The notes under the pieces: model-generated | Told to the model about the DNA's origin: nothing | Databases searched by the model: none | What the model saw: only the letters and a program-made list of their open reading frames with translations | Origin: Hydrogenophaga sp. | Lineage (GTDB): Bacteria; Pseudomonadota; Gammaproteobacteria; Burkholderiales; Burkholderiaceae_C | Length of the DNA: 64,000 nt | Assembly (NCBI RefSeq): GCF_030651625.1 | Contig: NZ_JAUSCF010000001.1 | Span: 1 to 64,000, forward strand | Direction of reading: 5' to 3' | Made by a program: the position numbers and the translations under genes | Part shown: positions 18,011 through 28,145 of the stretch, one piece after another | How the letters are laid out: each line of letters begins with the position of its first letter | Position numbering within the stretch: position 1 is the stretch's first letter

Positions 18011-18636
18011 TTTTTCTTGGCTCCCAGCTTGCTTTCCTTGCCAGCAATCAGACGGTTGATGTTTTCGGCGTGGCGCCAGACCAGCAGGAGGCCCATGACC
18101 GCGAGGCTCAGCACGATCACGCCAGGCGCATTCCAGGCCACCCTGTCACCGAACAGATAGAAGAACGGTGCGAACACGGCGGTGACCATGGAGGCCAGCG
18201 ACGAGTAGCGAAAGAAGAAGGCCACGATGAGCCACGTGATCAGCGAAGCCAGCCCCAGCCAGGGTTCGAAAGCGATGATCACGCCAGCCGCCGTGGCCAC
18301 GCCCTTCCCTCCCTGGAAACGGAAGAACACCGGAAACAGGTGGCCCAGGAAGGCCGCGAATCCCACCAGGGCGACTGTGCCGTCACCCAGACCCCATGCT
18401 TCGCCCCATACCTTCACAACCACCACAGGTAGCCAGCCCTTGAGCGCGTCGAGCAACAACGTGGTGATGGCTGCCGCCTTGTTGCCTGAACGCAGCACAT
18501 TGGTGGCGCCCGGGTTCTTGCTGCCGTAGGTGCGCGGGTCGTTCAAGCCCATCAGGCGACTCACCAGCACGGCAAACGAGAGCGAGCCGATCAGGTAGGC
18601 GGCCACCGTGGCCAGAAGCGGATTGACGAATTCCAA
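18007..18636 (-). CDS. plsY: Glycerol-3-phosphate acyltransferase PlsY
   Basis: Transfers acyl groups from acyl-phosphate to glycerol-3-phosphate at the inner membrane, the first step of phospholipid synthesis. It is 209 residues with about five membrane helices. The three conserved motifs are SKNPGATNVLR near residues 39-49, GHLFPVFFRFQGGKGVAT near 97-114, and a later loop near AFFFRYSSLAS. Translation starts at TTG 18636 behind aggag (about 6 bases upstream), which decides this start. The gene overlaps ridA by four bases. Confidence 0.95.
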   Translation of the reverse strand: MEFVNPLLATVAAYLIGSLSFAVLVSRLMGLNDPRTYGSKNPGATNVLRSGNKAAAITTLLLDALKGWLPVVVVKVWGEAWGLGDGTVALVGFAAFLGHLFPVFFRFQGGKGVATAAGVIIAFEPWLGLASLITWLIVAFFFRYSSLASMVTAVFAPFFYLFGDRVAWNAPGVIVLSLAVMGLLLVWRHAENINRLIAGKESKLGAKKK

Positions 18637-18694
18637 GCGTGGCTCCTAAGTTGTGTTTGTGCATGCATGCCGGACGCACGAGCCGGCTCCCAAC

Positions 18695-19186
18695 CTATTC
18701 TGCCAGCGCGCATTGCACCGGCAGGGCGCCGAGCGGATGGCTCAACACGACGGGTTCCAGCCCAACCAGAAAACCTCGGCGCCCACCATTGATCCAGATG
18801 CGAGGCAACGCCAGCACCGAATCCTCCACCCACACCGGCATCTCGCGCTTCAACCCGAATGGCGAGGTGCCACCGACCAGATAGCCGCTGTAACGGTTGG
18901 CCACCTCGGGCTTGCACGGCTCCACCGACTTGACCCCGATCTGCCGTGCGAGATTCTTCGTGGAGACCGTGCGATTGCCATGCATCAGCACCGCCAGCGG
19001 TTTGCCCGCGTCGTCCTGCATGATCAGCGTCTTCACCACGGCAAACGCATCCAGGCCGAGGACCTCTGCGCTGTGTAACGCCCCACCGCGTTCAAGATAG
19101 TCGTACGGATGCTCGGTGAACGCTACACCGTGCGCCTTGAGCCAGGCGGTGGCGGGCGTTTCACTGATGTGCTGTTTTCTGGTCAT
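18695..19186 (-). CDS. ybaK: Cys-tRNA(Pro)/aminoacyl-tRNA deacylase YbaK
   Basis: A trans-editing hydrolase that clears mischarged Cys-tRNA(Pro). From ATG 19186 (MTRKQHISETPATAWL) it is 163 residues, normal for YbaK. Conserved parts are HPYDYLERGGALHSAEVLG, VVKTLIM, LMHGNRTVSTKNLAR with the catalytic lysine, and SGYLVGGTSPFGLK with the GXXXP-type loop. The longer in-frame upstream extension falls over a hairpin repeat and is rejected. Confidence 0.92.
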   Translation of the reverse strand: MTRKQHISETPATAWLKAHGVAFTEHPYDYLERGGALHSAEVLGLDAFAVVKTLIMQDDAGKPLAVLMHGNRTVSTKNLARQIGVKSVEPCKPEVANRYSGYLVGGTSPFGLKREMPVWVEDSVLALPRIWINGGRRGFLVGLEPVVLSHPLGALPVQCALAE

Positions 19187-19262
19187 TTCGTTCAGAGGGA
19201 TTCGCGTCTGGAACTTGATTGGCCGGGGCTCACCAGCCCCCGGCGCGAAGCGACCCCGTCCA

Positions 19263-19338
19263 GAGACACTGTGTAGCCGGCTTTGCCGTGCCACGGGCAT
19301 CGCCCCTCGAGGGGTTCACGCGCGGCGTGGCGGGGGCG
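19263..19338 (+). repeat. Intergenic hairpin repeat, copy 1
   Basis: A member of the repeat family described in the findings. It has an inner hairpin with agccggctttgccg, then gcccctcgagggg and a GC-rich tail ending in cggggg. It is more degenerate than later copies: the outer stem is poorly preserved. It lies between ybaK and the aldo/keto reductase stop. Confidence 0.65.
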
Positions 19339-19344
19339 TTTCCT

Positions 19345-20397
19345 TCACTGAGCAGGATCCCTGTGTTCCCAGCGAATTTTGTCGATCTCGGCAAGCAGTT
19401 CGGGGGACAAGGTGGTACCCCAGGCGTCCAGGCATTCGTCAAGCTGGGCCATTGACGTCACCCCGATGATCGTGCTCGCCACACGCCAGTTGGTGTAGCA
19501 GAAGGCCAGCGCCATCTGCGAAGGTGTGAGCCCATGGTCTCGTGCCAGCTGGTTGTACCGGATGGCAGTGGCCAGTGCTTCGGGGCGGCCCCAGCGCTGC
19601 TTGCGCATCGACTCAAACAAGGCCATGCGCCCGGCATCGCCCACCAGTCCGGTCTGGTCGTACTTGCCGCTCAACAAACCGAAGCCCAGCGGCGAATACG
19701 CCAGCAGCGACACGCCCAGACGGTGGCAGGTTTCGTCCAGGCCGTTTTCGTAACTGCGGTTGATCAGGCAGTACGGGTTCTGCACCGTGGCCACACGCGG
19801 CAAGCCATGCTGTTCAGCCAGGCGCACGAACTCGTGCACGCCATAAGGTGATTCATTGGACAGGCCCACAGCCTTGATCTTGCCGGCCTTCACCAGCTCG
19901 GCCATGGCTTCCAGCTGCTCCAGCACCGACGCACAGGGCTTGTCTTTGGTGGGGTCGAATGTCAGCAGGCCAAATGCCGGCACATTGCGCGCAGGCCAGT
20001 GAATCTGGTAGAGGTCGATCACGTCGGTCTTCAGGCGGCGCAGGCTGTCGTCACAGGCCTTGAGGATCTCCGACTTGCTCACGCCAGCGTTTTCACCGCG
20101 GATCCAGGGCATGCCGCGCGACGGACCGGCCACCTTGGTGGCCAGCACCACTTTGGCACGCAAGCCGGCGTCCTTCGCAAACCAGTTGCCCAGGATGGTC
20201 TCGGTGGCACCGCAGGTTTCGGCCCGCGCTGGCACGGAATACATCTCGGCGGCATCCAGAAAATTGACGCCTCGCTCCAGGGATCGGTCCAGGATGCTGT
20301 GCGCGGTGTCTTCATTGACCTGCTCGCCAAAGGTCATGGTGCCAAGGCAGATGGGAGCAACTTGCAGGGCGCTGGTGCCCAAGGGAATTTGATTCAT
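19345..20397 (-). CDS. Aldo/keto reductase (Tas/YajO type)
   Basis: An NADPH-dependent oxidoreductase of 350 residues with a TIM-barrel fold. Visible features are LGTMTFGEQVNEDTAH, the catalytic Asp and Tyr in FLDAAEMYSVP, the Lys in VLATKVAG, the His in LYQIHWP, and the C-terminal cofactor segment STIIGVTSMAQLDE. It most resembles E. coli Tas and related ion-channel beta-subunit-like reductases. The substrate is unknown. No partner gene is adjacent on the same strand. Confidence 0.9.
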   Translation of the reverse strand: MNQIPLGTSALQVAPICLGTMTFGEQVNEDTAHSILDRSLERGVNFLDAAEMYSVPARAETCGATETILGNWFAKDAGLRAKVVLATKVAGPSRGMPWIRGENAGVSKSEILKACDDSLRRLKTDVIDLYQIHWPARNVPAFGLLTFDPTKDKPCASVLEQLEAMAELVKAGKIKAVGLSNESPYGVHEFVRLAEQHGLPRVATVQNPYCLINRSYENGLDETCHRLGVSLLAYSPLGFGLLSGKYDQTGLVGDAGRMALFESMRKQRWGRPEALATAIRYNQLARDHGLTPSQMALAFCYTNWRVASTIIGVTSMAQLDECLDAWGTTLSPELLAEIDKIRWEHRDPAQ

Positions 20398-20576
20398 GCA
20401 AATACTTTGTAAAGTCAGGTAGCAATTGAGGCCCGAGCGATCGGCCGGGGTATAAGTTTAGAGCGCATCTGGCAGCGGGTCAGTCGCCATGAAAAACGTC
20501 GGGCATATGGATGGTGCCTGGAACGCTCACATTCCCTTGATGTTCCATCATCGCCAAAGCCAGTAAAGCATTGCAC

Positions 20577-21248
20577 ATGAAAACCCTTCCCCAGTTCACA
20601 CGCGGCCTGACCATTACCACACTTGCCGCCGTCATCGCGCTCGGCGGCTGCGCCAACATGAGCGAGACACAGACCGATTCGGCCAAGGGCGCCGGCATCG
20701 GTGCACTGGCCGGCGTGCTGCTGGGGGCCGCCACCGGCGGCTCCAAAGGCGCAACCCAGGGTGCGGTCATCGGCGCAGGCGCCGGTGCCCTGGGCGGCTA
20801 CATCTGGTCCTCCAGAATGCAGGAACAGAAGCGGGCCATGGAAGTCGCCACCGCAGGCACCGGCATTGGCGTGAGCCAGACATCGGACAACCGCCTCAAG
20901 CTTGACGTGCCAGCTGACGCGGGATTTTCCACCGGCCGATCGACGGTGAGCCCGACTCTGCAACGCGTGCTGGGCCAGTTCGCCAACACGCTCAACGCCA
21001 ACCCGGTGACCGCCGTGGCCATCGTGGGCCACACCGACAGCACGGGCAGTGACGCGATCAACGAACCCCTGTCGTTTGACCGGGCCAACGCGACGCGCGA
21101 CTACCTCGTGGCACGCGGCGTTTCGCCGGTCCGCATTGCCACCGATGGCAGAGGCTCGCGCCAGCCGATCGCCGACAATGGCACCGCGGATGGCCGCGCG
21201 CAGAACCGCCGGGTGGAAATCTACGTGGCCGAGTCGGCCGCACGCTGA
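20577..21248 (+). CDS. OmpA-family outer-membrane lipoprotein (YiaD-like)
   Basis: A 223-residue lipoprotein. The lipobox is IALGGCANM with Cys near residue 25. Residues 35-80 form a glycine-zipper region (GIGALAGVLLGAATGG, then AVIGAGAGALGG), and the C-terminal OmpA domain (about 110-215) has VGHTDSTGSDAINEPLSFDRA and NRRVEIYV, the peptidoglycan-binding pattern. It probably tethers the outer membrane to peptidoglycan. The start is ATG 20577; a TTG two codons upstream is less likely. No strong ribosome binding site is seen. Confidence 0.9.
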   Translation: MKTLPQFTRGLTITTLAAVIALGGCANMSETQTDSAKGAGIGALAGVLLGAATGGSKGATQGAVIGAGAGALGGYIWSSRMQEQKRAMEVATAGTGIGVSQTSDNRLKLDVPADAGFSTGRSTVSPTLQRVLGQFANTLNANPVTAVAIVGHTDSTGSDAINEPLSFDRANATRDYLVARGVSPVRIATDGRGSRQPIADNGTADGRAQNRRVEIYVAESAAR

Positions 21249-21258
21249 TCATTCGGCA

Positions 21259-21292
21259 CGCCCCAGAAGGCCCGGCCGGGTCTTCTGGGGCG
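21259..21292. terminator. Bidirectional hairpin between convergent genes
   Basis: An 11-base stem (cgccccagaag / cttctggggcg) with a GC-rich loop that is itself palindromic (cccggccggg). It lies between the stops of the OmpA-like gene and the acyl-CoA synthetase gene. The T-run is weak (cgttgtgctt), so efficiency is uncertain. Confidence 0.6.
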
Positions 21293-21309
21293 TTGTGCTT
21301 GCAAAAGCC

Positions 21310-23121
21310 TCAAGCCTGCGAGACGGCACACGCACCCGCTGCAGCACGTGCCCGTTCCTCCTCCTGCAATCGCAACACGCGACGCTGCACCTTGCCGGTG
21401 GTGGTCATGGGCAGGGCATCGACAAATTCGATCTCCTTGGGGTATTCGTAGGGCGCCAGCTTGCCCTTCACATGGGCCTGCAAAGCCTTCACCAGCTTCT
21501 CGTTGCCTTGTCCGACATGGTCGGGCGAGAGCACCACATAGGCCTTGACCACCGCTCCCCGCTCGGCGTCGGGCTTGGGCACCACCGCCGCATTGGCCAC
21601 CGCGGGGTGCTTGACAAGGCAGTTCTCGATTTCCCCAGGACCGATGCGGTAGCCCGCCGCCTTGAACACGTCATCGGCACGGCCCTGGTACCAGAGGTAG
21701 CCATCGGCGTCGCGAACCGCGATGTCGCCGGTGCGGCACCAACTGCTGGTGGCGTCACCAGTGAACTTGGCCCGCGTGGCCGCCTCGTTTTTCCAGTAGC
21801 CCAGAAAGAAGATAGGGTCGGGCTGTCCATGCCGGTCCAGCCGGTGCACCGCCACATCACCCGGCACGCCCACCGGGGACTCGTTGCCGGCTTCGTCGAT
21901 CACGGCGACGCGATGACCCGGGTATGCCTTGCCCATGCTCCCTGGTTTGGCAGGGTACAGGCGCGAACAATTGCCCACGATGTAGTTGATCTCGGTCTGA
22001 CCAAACATTTCGTTGACCGTGACACCCAACTGGTGAAGGCAGTAGTCAAACACCGCATCGCCCACAGCCTCGCCCGCGCTCATCAACGCCAGCAACTCAA
22101 AGCGGTACTGCTTCTTGGGTTCAGGACAGGCTTTCATCATCGCCTTCAGAGCGGTCGGAAACAGAAAGCTGTGCGTCACTGCATGCCGTTGCAGCAGTTC
22201 AAACGCGATCTGTGGCGAGAAGCGCCCGTTGTAGCCGACAATGGGCCGACCGAAGTACAACGTTGGCAGCAACGCATCCATGAGCCCGCCGGTCCAGGCC
22301 CAGTCAGCCGGCGACCAGAACACCGCTAAAGATGGAGAGCTGGCATCAAACGGGTCGAAGCCGAACCAGTTCTGGCTGCATATGAAACCTGTGAGGTTGC
22401 CGATGAGCGCCCGGTGCGGAATCAGTGCGCCCTTGGGGTTGCCCGTTGTCCCACTGGTGTAGATCAATACCGCTGCCTCGTCGCAATGTGTCTGCACCAG
22501 CGGGAACGCGTCAGGCTCTTGAGCAAGCACCGCCGCCCAGTCCAGCGCCGAAGCGCCCTGCATGGTCGCATCGATCGAGATCACCGAGTGCAACAGCGGG
22601 CAGTCGTCGCTGACAGAATGCAATCCTCCCAGGGTGCTGGCATCACAGATCGCCACCACCGCTTCGCTATCGCGAAGGCGGTAGGCCAGCGCCTCCGGGC
22701 CGAACAGTTGCGACAGCGGCATGCCCACCGCGCCCATCTGCAGCACGGCCATGTAAGCCACCGCAGTTTCGAAGCGCTGAGGCAGCACAATGGCAACCCG
22801 GTCGCCGCGTTTCACACCCAGCGCCGTGAGCGCATTGGACAAGCGGTTGGCCTGGTTCTGCAGCTCCGCGTAGCTGTGGTGGCGGTCGGGCTCATCCGGC
22901 GCGCACGCGATCACAGCGGTTTGGGAGGCGGTGGCGGCGTTTTCCGCCCAACGCCGCACGCAGACCTCTGCCATGTTGAAGCGCTGTGGCACATGCCACC
23001 GAAACCCGCTGTGCAGCGCCTCGTGGCTGTCCGTGATCGATCGTTTCCCGGCGATTGCGGAACGCCGCATGGCAACCGTTTTTCCGCGCTGGCCCGTGTC
23101 GCTGCGTTGACTCGATGGCAT
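21310..23121 (-). CDS. AMP-binding acyl-CoA synthetase
   Basis: Activates a carboxylic acid to acyl-CoA through an acyl-adenylate. The 603-residue protein has the P-loop AAVLIYTSGTTGNPKGALI near residues 207-225, the core motif EMFGQTEINYIVG, WCRTGDIAVRDADGYLWYQGRADDVFKAAGYRIGP (in parts), and the catalytic lysine in TTTGKVQRRVLR near the C-terminus. The sequence is closest to medium-chain or acetyl-CoA-synthetase-like enzymes; the substrate is not clear. I chose ATG 23121 because cggag lies 8 bases upstream; ATG 23070 is an alternative. It is divergent from the alpha/beta hydrolase gene. Confidence 0.9.
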   Translation of the reverse strand: MPSSQRSDTGQRGKTVAMRRSAIAGKRSITDSHEALHSGFRWHVPQRFNMAEVCVRRWAENAATASQTAVIACAPDEPDRHHSYAELQNQANRLSNALTALGVKRGDRVAIVLPQRFETAVAYMAVLQMGAVGMPLSQLFGPEALAYRLRDSEAVVAICDASTLGGLHSVSDDCPLLHSVISIDATMQGASALDWAAVLAQEPDAFPLVQTHCDEAAVLIYTSGTTGNPKGALIPHRALIGNLTGFICSQNWFGFDPFDASSPSLAVFWSPADWAWTGGLMDALLPTLYFGRPIVGYNGRFSPQIAFELLQRHAVTHSFLFPTALKAMMKACPEPKKQYRFELLALMSAGEAVGDAVFDYCLHQLGVTVNEMFGQTEINYIVGNCSRLYPAKPGSMGKAYPGHRVAVIDEAGNESPVGVPGDVAVHRLDRHGQPDPIFFLGYWKNEAATRAKFTGDATSSWCRTGDIAVRDADGYLWYQGRADDVFKAAGYRIGPGEIENCLVKHPAVANAAVVPKPDAERGAVVKAYVVLSPDHVGQGNEKLVKALQAHVKGKLAPYEYPKEIEFVDALPMTTTGKVQRRVLRLQEEERARAAAGACAVSQA

Positions 23122-23156
23122 CGCCTGTCTCCGTTGTGTTCACTATGATCTGGCGA

Positions 23157-24065
23157 ATGTACCAAGCCAAGAAGCCTTCGCAGAGCACGTTTGTCCCCAT
23201 CCGCCACTTGCAATACCACGTTCGGCAATGGGGTGCGCCCACATCGGGCCAGGCGCCACTGGTGTTGGTGCACGGGTGGATGGATGTGGCCGCTTCGTGG
23301 CAGTTCATGGTGGACGCCCTGCAAATGGAACGCTGGATCATCGCCCCGGACTGGCGCGGCTTTGGCCTGACCCGCGAACCCGGCTCTGCACCTGACAGCT
23401 ACTGGTTTGCCGACTATCTGGCCGACCTCGACCTCCTCCTTGATCACTTCGCCAAGGGCCAGCAAGTCGACCTCGTGGGCCACAGCATGGGGGGCAATGT
23501 GGCCATGATGTACGGCGGCGTGCGCCCCGATCGGATCCGACGCCTGGTCAATCTGGAAGGCTTTGGTCTCCCAGCGACCAAGCCTGCCCAGGCACCCGGT
23601 CGCTACGCCAAATGGATTGACGAAATCAAGTCGCTGCACGCTGGGGAAATGGCGCTCAAGGCTTATGACTCACCCGAAGGCGTGGCACGCCGCCTGATGA
23701 AAACCAACCCCAGGCTGCCGGCAGACAAGGCCACCTGGCTGGCCCGGCATTGGGCGTCGCAGAACGGACAAGGGCAGTGGGAGATTCTGGGCAATCCCGC
23801 TCACAAGGTGGTCAGTGCCCACCTTTACCAGGTGGATGAGGCGCTGGAAATCTACCGCCGCATCAGCGCGCCCGTGCTCAGCGTGACGGCCAGCGACGAC
23901 AGCCTGAGCCAGTGGTGGAAAGGCAGCTTCACGCTGGCGCAGTACCATGAGCGATTGGGCGCTGTGACCCTGTTGCAAAACGCTGTGATCGCCGATGCAG
24001 GCCACATGCTGCACCACGATCAACCCGATGCACTGGCTCGGCTGATCGAATCCTTCTTGAACTAA
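23157..24065 (+). CDS. Alpha/beta hydrolase
   Basis: A 302-residue alpha/beta-fold hydrolase. The oxyanion segment is PLVLVHGWMDVAASW, the nucleophile elbow is LVGHSMGGNVAMMY (Ser in GHSMGG), the acid residue is probably in SVTASDDSLSQWW, and the catalytic His is in IADAGHMLHHDQP. It could be an esterase or thioesterase; the neighbouring acyl-CoA synthetase makes an acyl substrate plausible. Several in-frame ATGs exist (23115, 23145, 23157); I chose 23157 because conservation starts there. Confidence 0.88.
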   Translation: MYQAKKPSQSTFVPIRHLQYHVRQWGAPTSGQAPLVLVHGWMDVAASWQFMVDALQMERWIIAPDWRGFGLTREPGSAPDSYWFADYLADLDLLLDHFAKGQQVDLVGHSMGGNVAMMYGGVRPDRIRRLVNLEGFGLPATKPAQAPGRYAKWIDEIKSLHAGEMALKAYDSPEGVARRLMKTNPRLPADKATWLARHWASQNGQGQWEILGNPAHKVVSAHLYQVDEALEIYRRISAPVLSVTASDDSLSQWWKGSFTLAQYHERLGAVTLLQNAVIADAGHMLHHDQPDALARLIESFLN

Positions 24066-24066
24066 C

Positions 24067-24170
24067 CACCCCCTGCGCCGCTGACGCGGCTTCCCCCTCT
24101 CTGGCGCCTTCGGCTTGGAGGGGGACGGCGGCTCGGGCCGGCGGAGCCGGACCCTTGTCGCCCCTGGTTT
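24067..24170 (-). repeat. Intergenic hairpin repeat, copy 2 (degenerate, inverted)
   Basis: Reading on the minus strand it shows the family core gtccggctccgccggccc followed by a CCCCCTC arm and a GC-rich tail. It is longer and less regular than the other copies. It begins right after the alpha/beta hydrolase stop. Confidence 0.5.
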
Positions 24171-24304
24171 GGGGGTACCTCTCTCGTGGCAGATCGCACT
24201 CCGGTGCGGAGGGCGGCTGACGTGAGAAAATCGCTGTTTCGGCGGGCGCGCTCCTGGCAACGCCTCCGACCCATTTCCGCAGAATTTTGACGAAGGTACT
24301 CCCC

Positions 24305-25409
24305 ATGGACGCAGAACGCAGCAACACCATCCGCAGCCAGCTTGAAGACCTGACCACTCGCGTGGTCGAGCTCCGGAGGTATCTTTGACTACGATGCCAA
24401 AGCATCCAAACTGAAGGAAGTCGAATCCGCGCTGGAGGACCCGACGGTCTGGAACGATCCCAAGCGCGCGCAGGATCTGGGACGTGAGAAAAAATCGCTC
24501 GAAGACGTGGTGCACGTGCTGGACCGCCTCACCGGTGAACTGTCGGACAACACCGAACTGTTCGACATGTCGCTCGACGATGACGATGAAGCGGGCCTGA
24601 TCACCATCGAAGGTGAAGCCGCCAAAATCGCGGCTGAGGTGGAAAAGCTCGAATTCCGGCGCATGTTCCACAATCCCGCTGATCCGCTGAACTGCTTCCT
24701 GGACATCCAGGCCGGTGCTGGCGGCACCGAGGCCTGTGACTGGGCCAGCATGCTGCTGCGCCAGTATCTGCGATACGCCGAACGCAAGGGTTTCAAGACC
24801 ACCATCGAAGATGAGACGGCGGGCGACACCGCCGGCATCAAGGGCGCGACCATCAAGATCGAGGGCGAGTACGCCTTCGGCCTGCTGCGCACCGAAACCG
24901 GCGTGCACCGCCTGGTGCGCAAGAGCCCGTTCGACAGCTCGGGTGGCCGCCACACCTCGTTCGCCTCGGTGTTCGTCTACCCCGAGATCGACGACTCGAT
25001 CGAGATCAACATCAACCCCGCCGATGTGCGCACCGACACCTACCGGGCATCGGGCGCCGGTGGCCAGCACATCAACAAGACCGATTCGGCCGTGCGCCTC
25101 ACGCACATGCCCACGGGGATTGTGGTGCAGTGTCAGGATGGCCGAAGCCAGCACAGCAACCGAGACACGGCGTGGCAGCGTCTGCGTTCCAAGCTCTACG
25201 ACTTTGAGCTGCGCAAGCAGCAGGAAGAGCAGCAAAAGCTCGAAGACACCAAGACCGACGTGGGCTGGGGTCACCAGATCCGCAGCTACGTGCTGGACAA
25301 CAGCCGCATCAAGGATCTGCGCACCAACGTCGAAATTTCGGCCACGCAGAAGGTGCTGGATGGTGATCTCGATGTCTTCATTGAAGCATCTCTTAAACAA
25401 GGAGTCTGA
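24305..25409 (+). CDS. prfB: Peptide chain release factor 2, +1 frameshifted
   Basis: Recognises UGA and UAA stop codons and triggers peptide release. The reading is join(24305..24385, 24387..25409), 367 residues. The first 27 codons run into an in-frame TGA at 24386-24388; skipping one T continues the protein as [17 protein letters not shown]. The GGQ motif is in [17 protein letters not shown] and [19 protein letters not shown] follows. The gene autoregulates: low RF2 favours the frameshift. pepN starts two bases after its stop. Confidence 0.96.
24374..24389 (+). promoter_or_regulatory. prfB programmed +1 frameshift site
   Basis: The sequence cggaggtatctttgac contains an internal Shine-Dalgarno-like stretch (cggagg), the slippery CTT codon at 24383-24385 and the TGA at 24386-24388 followed by C. 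Spacing and order match the conserved bacterial prfB frameshift signal. Confidence 0.95.
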
Positions 25410-25411
25410 GC

Positions 25412-28108
25412 ATGAGTTCAATGCGTGAGGGCCCCACCACCGTGGTGCGCCGCGAAGACTACACCGCGCCCGCCTACTGGATCGACACAGTCGAACTGAG
25501 CTTCGATCTCGACCCCGCCAAGACCCGGGTGCTGAACAAGATGCGGCTGCGTCGCAATGCCGACGTGCCTGCGCAGGCCCTGCGCCTGGACGGTGAGGAC
25601 CTGAACCTGGCGCGCGTACTGGTCAACGGCGCAGGCTGCTCGTTCAGAATGGACGGCAACCAACTGGTGCTTGAAAGCCTGCCTGAAGGTACAGAGCCTT
25701 TTGATCTGGAAATCTTCACCACCTGCGTACCTGAAAAGAACACCCAGCTCATGGGCTTGTATGTGAGCCAGGGCACATTCTTCACGCAATGCGAAGCCGA
25801 AGGTTTCCGGCGCATCACCTACTTCCTGGACCGCCCGGACGTGATGGCCAGCTACACCGTCACCCTGCGGGGCGACAAGAAGAAGTACCCCGTGCTGTTG
25901 TCCAACGGCAACCTGGTGGAAGAAGGCGAACTGGCCGATGGGCGCCACTTTGCCAAATGGGTCGATCCTCACAAAAAGCCGTGCTACTTGTTCGCACTCG
26001 TGGCAGGTCAGCTGGTGGCACGCGAGCAGCGTATCGTTTCGCGCAGCGGCACCGAACACCTGCTTCAGGTGTTTGTGCGCCCCGGCGACATGGACAAGAC
26101 CGAACACGCCATGAACTCGCTGATCGCCAGCGTGGCCTGGGATGAAGCCCGCTTCGGCCTGCCACTCGATCTGGAACGATTCATGATCGTGGCCACCGCC
26201 GACTTCAACATGGGCGCCATGGAGAACAAGGGCCTGAACATCTTCAACACCAAGTACGTGCTGGCCAACAGCGCCACCGCCACAGACACCGACTTCGCCA
26301 ACATCGAGTCGGTGGTGGGACATGAGTACTTCCACAACTGGACCGGCAACCGCGTGACCTGCCGTGATTGGTTCCAGCTGAGCCTGAAGGAAGGCCTGAC
26401 CGTCTTCCGCGACCAGGAATTCAGCATGGACCTGTGCGCCGAACCCTCGGCCCGTGCGGTCAAACGCATCGAGGACGTGCGCGTGCTGCGCACCGCACAA
26501 TTCCCCGAAGACGCCGGTCCGATGGCCCACCCGGTGCGGCCGGACAGCTATGTGGAAATCAACAATTTCTACACCGTCACCGTGTATGAAAAAGGCGCCG
26601 AAGTGGTGCGCATGATGCAGACACTGGTGGGACGCGACGGCTTTGCCGCCGGCATGAAGCAATACTTTGCGCGCCACGACGGCCAGGCCGTGACCTGCGA
26701 CGATTTCGCCCAGTCCATGGCCGATGCCAACCCGGCGTCCGACCTGGCGCGGCTGCTGCCTCAGTTCAAGCGCTGGTACAGCCAGGCAGGAACGCCTCAC
26801 CTGAGAGCGATCGGCGTTTACGACAGCAGCAACCGCAGCTATTCGCTCACGCTCGCTCAAAGCTGTGCCCCCACGCCCGGTCAGTCACAAAAGGAACCCT
26901 TTGTGATCCCGGTGGCCATCGGGCTGCTGGATGCCCAGGGCGGTGAACTGCCGCTGCAACTGGCGCACTGGAGCCAGCCTGAAGCCGGCACCCGCAGCTT
27001 CGTGCTGACGCAAGAATGCGAAACCCTCACCTTCGTCAACCTTGACGCCGAACCCGTGCCGTCCATCCTGCGCGGCTTTTCCGCGCCGGTGGTGCTGGAC
27101 TTCGACTACGGCGACGCCCAATTACTCACCCTGCTGGCCCACGACGTGGACCCCTTCAACCGCTGGGAAGCGGGTCAGCGCCTGGCCCTGCGCCTTGCTC
27201 TGCAGGCCATCGCAGCTGAAGGTGCAGTGCCAAACGAACCACTCGACAGCGCATTCATTGAAGCCATGCGCGCCGTGCTGCGCCACGCCACGCTGGATGC
27301 GGCTTTCAAGGAACTGGTGCTCACCCTGCCATCGGAAACCTACATCTCGGAACAACTCGACGTGGTGGACCCCCAGCGGGTGCACGCCGTGCGCGAAGCC
27401 ATGCGCGAACAACTGGCGCAGGCGCTGCACGACGACTGGGTCTGGGCACTTGAGACCCATCGCGACAACGGCGCTTACCAACCCGACCCACTGAGCACGG
27501 GACGCCGTGCCCTCACCGGCATGGCATTGACCATGCTCTGTCTGGCCGCTCGTGCCAGCGGCAGTCCGGTGTGGCCCGGCAAGACACTGCAGCGCTTCAA
27601 GGAAGCCGGCAACATGACCGATCGCTTCAACGCGCTCTCGGCCCTGGTGGTCAGCGGCCACGCGCTGGCAAGTGACGCGCTGGCCCGCTTCCACCACCTG
27701 TTCCGCAACGAGGCACTGGTGCTGGACAAATGGTTTGCCCTGCAGGCGGGATCCCCCGACCGTGGCGGCGATGTGCTGCCGGCCGTTCGCCGCCTGATGA
27801 CCCACCCCGACTTCAACCTGAAGAACCCCAACCGCGCACGCAGCGTGATCTTCAGCTACTGCAGCGCCAACCCCGGAGCCTTCCACAGGACCGACGCAGC
27901 GGGCTACCAGTTCTGGAGCGACTGTGTGATCGAGCTCGACGCATTCAACCCGCAGGTGGCTGCCCGTCTGGCGCGCGCGCTGGACCGCTGGAAAAAGCTG
28001 GAAGAACCCTACCGCGCATCGGCCCGCGAAGCGATCACCCGCGTGGCCGCCAGAAGCCATTTGAGCAACGACGTGCGTGAGGTGGTCACCCGCTCGCTCG
28101 CCGAGTGA
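25412..28108 (+). CDS. pepN: Aminopeptidase N
   Basis: A zinc aminopeptidase of the M1 family, cytoplasmic, 898 residues, close to E. coli PepN. The substrate-recognition motif [12 protein letters not shown] begins near residue 268. The zinc site is [12 protein letters not shown], with HEYFH from residue 304 and a third ligand Glu further on in [14 protein letters not shown]. The C-terminal half is the helical DUF3458-type domain. It starts two bases after prfB, so translational coupling is likely. Confidence 0.97.
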   Translation: MSSMREGPTTVVRREDYTAPAYWIDTVELSFDLDPAKTRVLNKMRLRRNADVPAQALRLDGEDLNLARVLVNGAGCSFRMDGNQLVLESLPEGTEPFDLEIFTTCVPEKNTQLMGLYVSQGTFFTQCEAEGFRRITYFLDRPDVMASYTVTLRGDKKKYPVLLSNGNLVEEGELADGRHFAKWVDPHKKPCYLFALVAGQLVAREQRIVSRSGTEHLLQVFVRPGDMDKTEHAMNSLIASVAWDEARFGLPLDLERFMIVATADFNMGAMENKGLNIFNTKYVLANSATATDTDFANIESVVGHEYFHNWTGNRVTCRDWFQLSLKEGLTVFRDQEFSMDLCAEPSARAVKRIEDVRVLRTAQFPEDAGPMAHPVRPDSYVEINNFYTVTVYEKGAEVVRMMQTLVGRDGFAAGMKQYFARHDGQAVTCDDFAQSMADANPASDLARLLPQFKRWYSQAGTPHLRAIGVYDSSNRSYSLTLAQSCAPTPGQSQKEPFVIPVAIGLLDAQGGELPLQLAHWSQPEAGTRSFVLTQECETLTFVNLDAEPVPSILRGFSAPVVLDFDYGDAQLLTLLAHDVDPFNRWEAGQRLALRLALQAIAAEGAVPNEPLDSAFIEAMRAVLRHATLDAAFKELVLTLPSETYISEQLDVVDPQRVHAVREAMREQLAQALHDDWVWALETHRDNGAYQPDPLSTGRRALTGMALTMLCLAARASGSPVWPGKTLQRFKEAGNMTDRFNALSALVVSGHALASDALARFHHLFRNEALVLDKWFALQAGSPDRGGDVLPAVRRLMTHPDFNLKNPNRARSVIFSYCSANPGAFHRTDAAGYQFWSDCVIELDAFNPQVAARLARALDRWKKLEEPYRASAREAITRVAARSHLSNDVREVVTRSLAE

Positions 28109-28145
28109 GAAGTCATCCTCCTCCCTCCATCACCCAGACTTTTTC

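Noticed and set aside
24507..25409. Release factor 2 starting at ATG 24507
   Set aside because: This would remove the N-terminal domain; the frameshift reading from 24305 restores the normal length.
23670..25421. Long minus-strand ORF (583 codons) across the alpha/beta hydrolase and prfB
   Set aside because: Covers two conserved genes and a repeat on the opposite strand; no recognisable domain.
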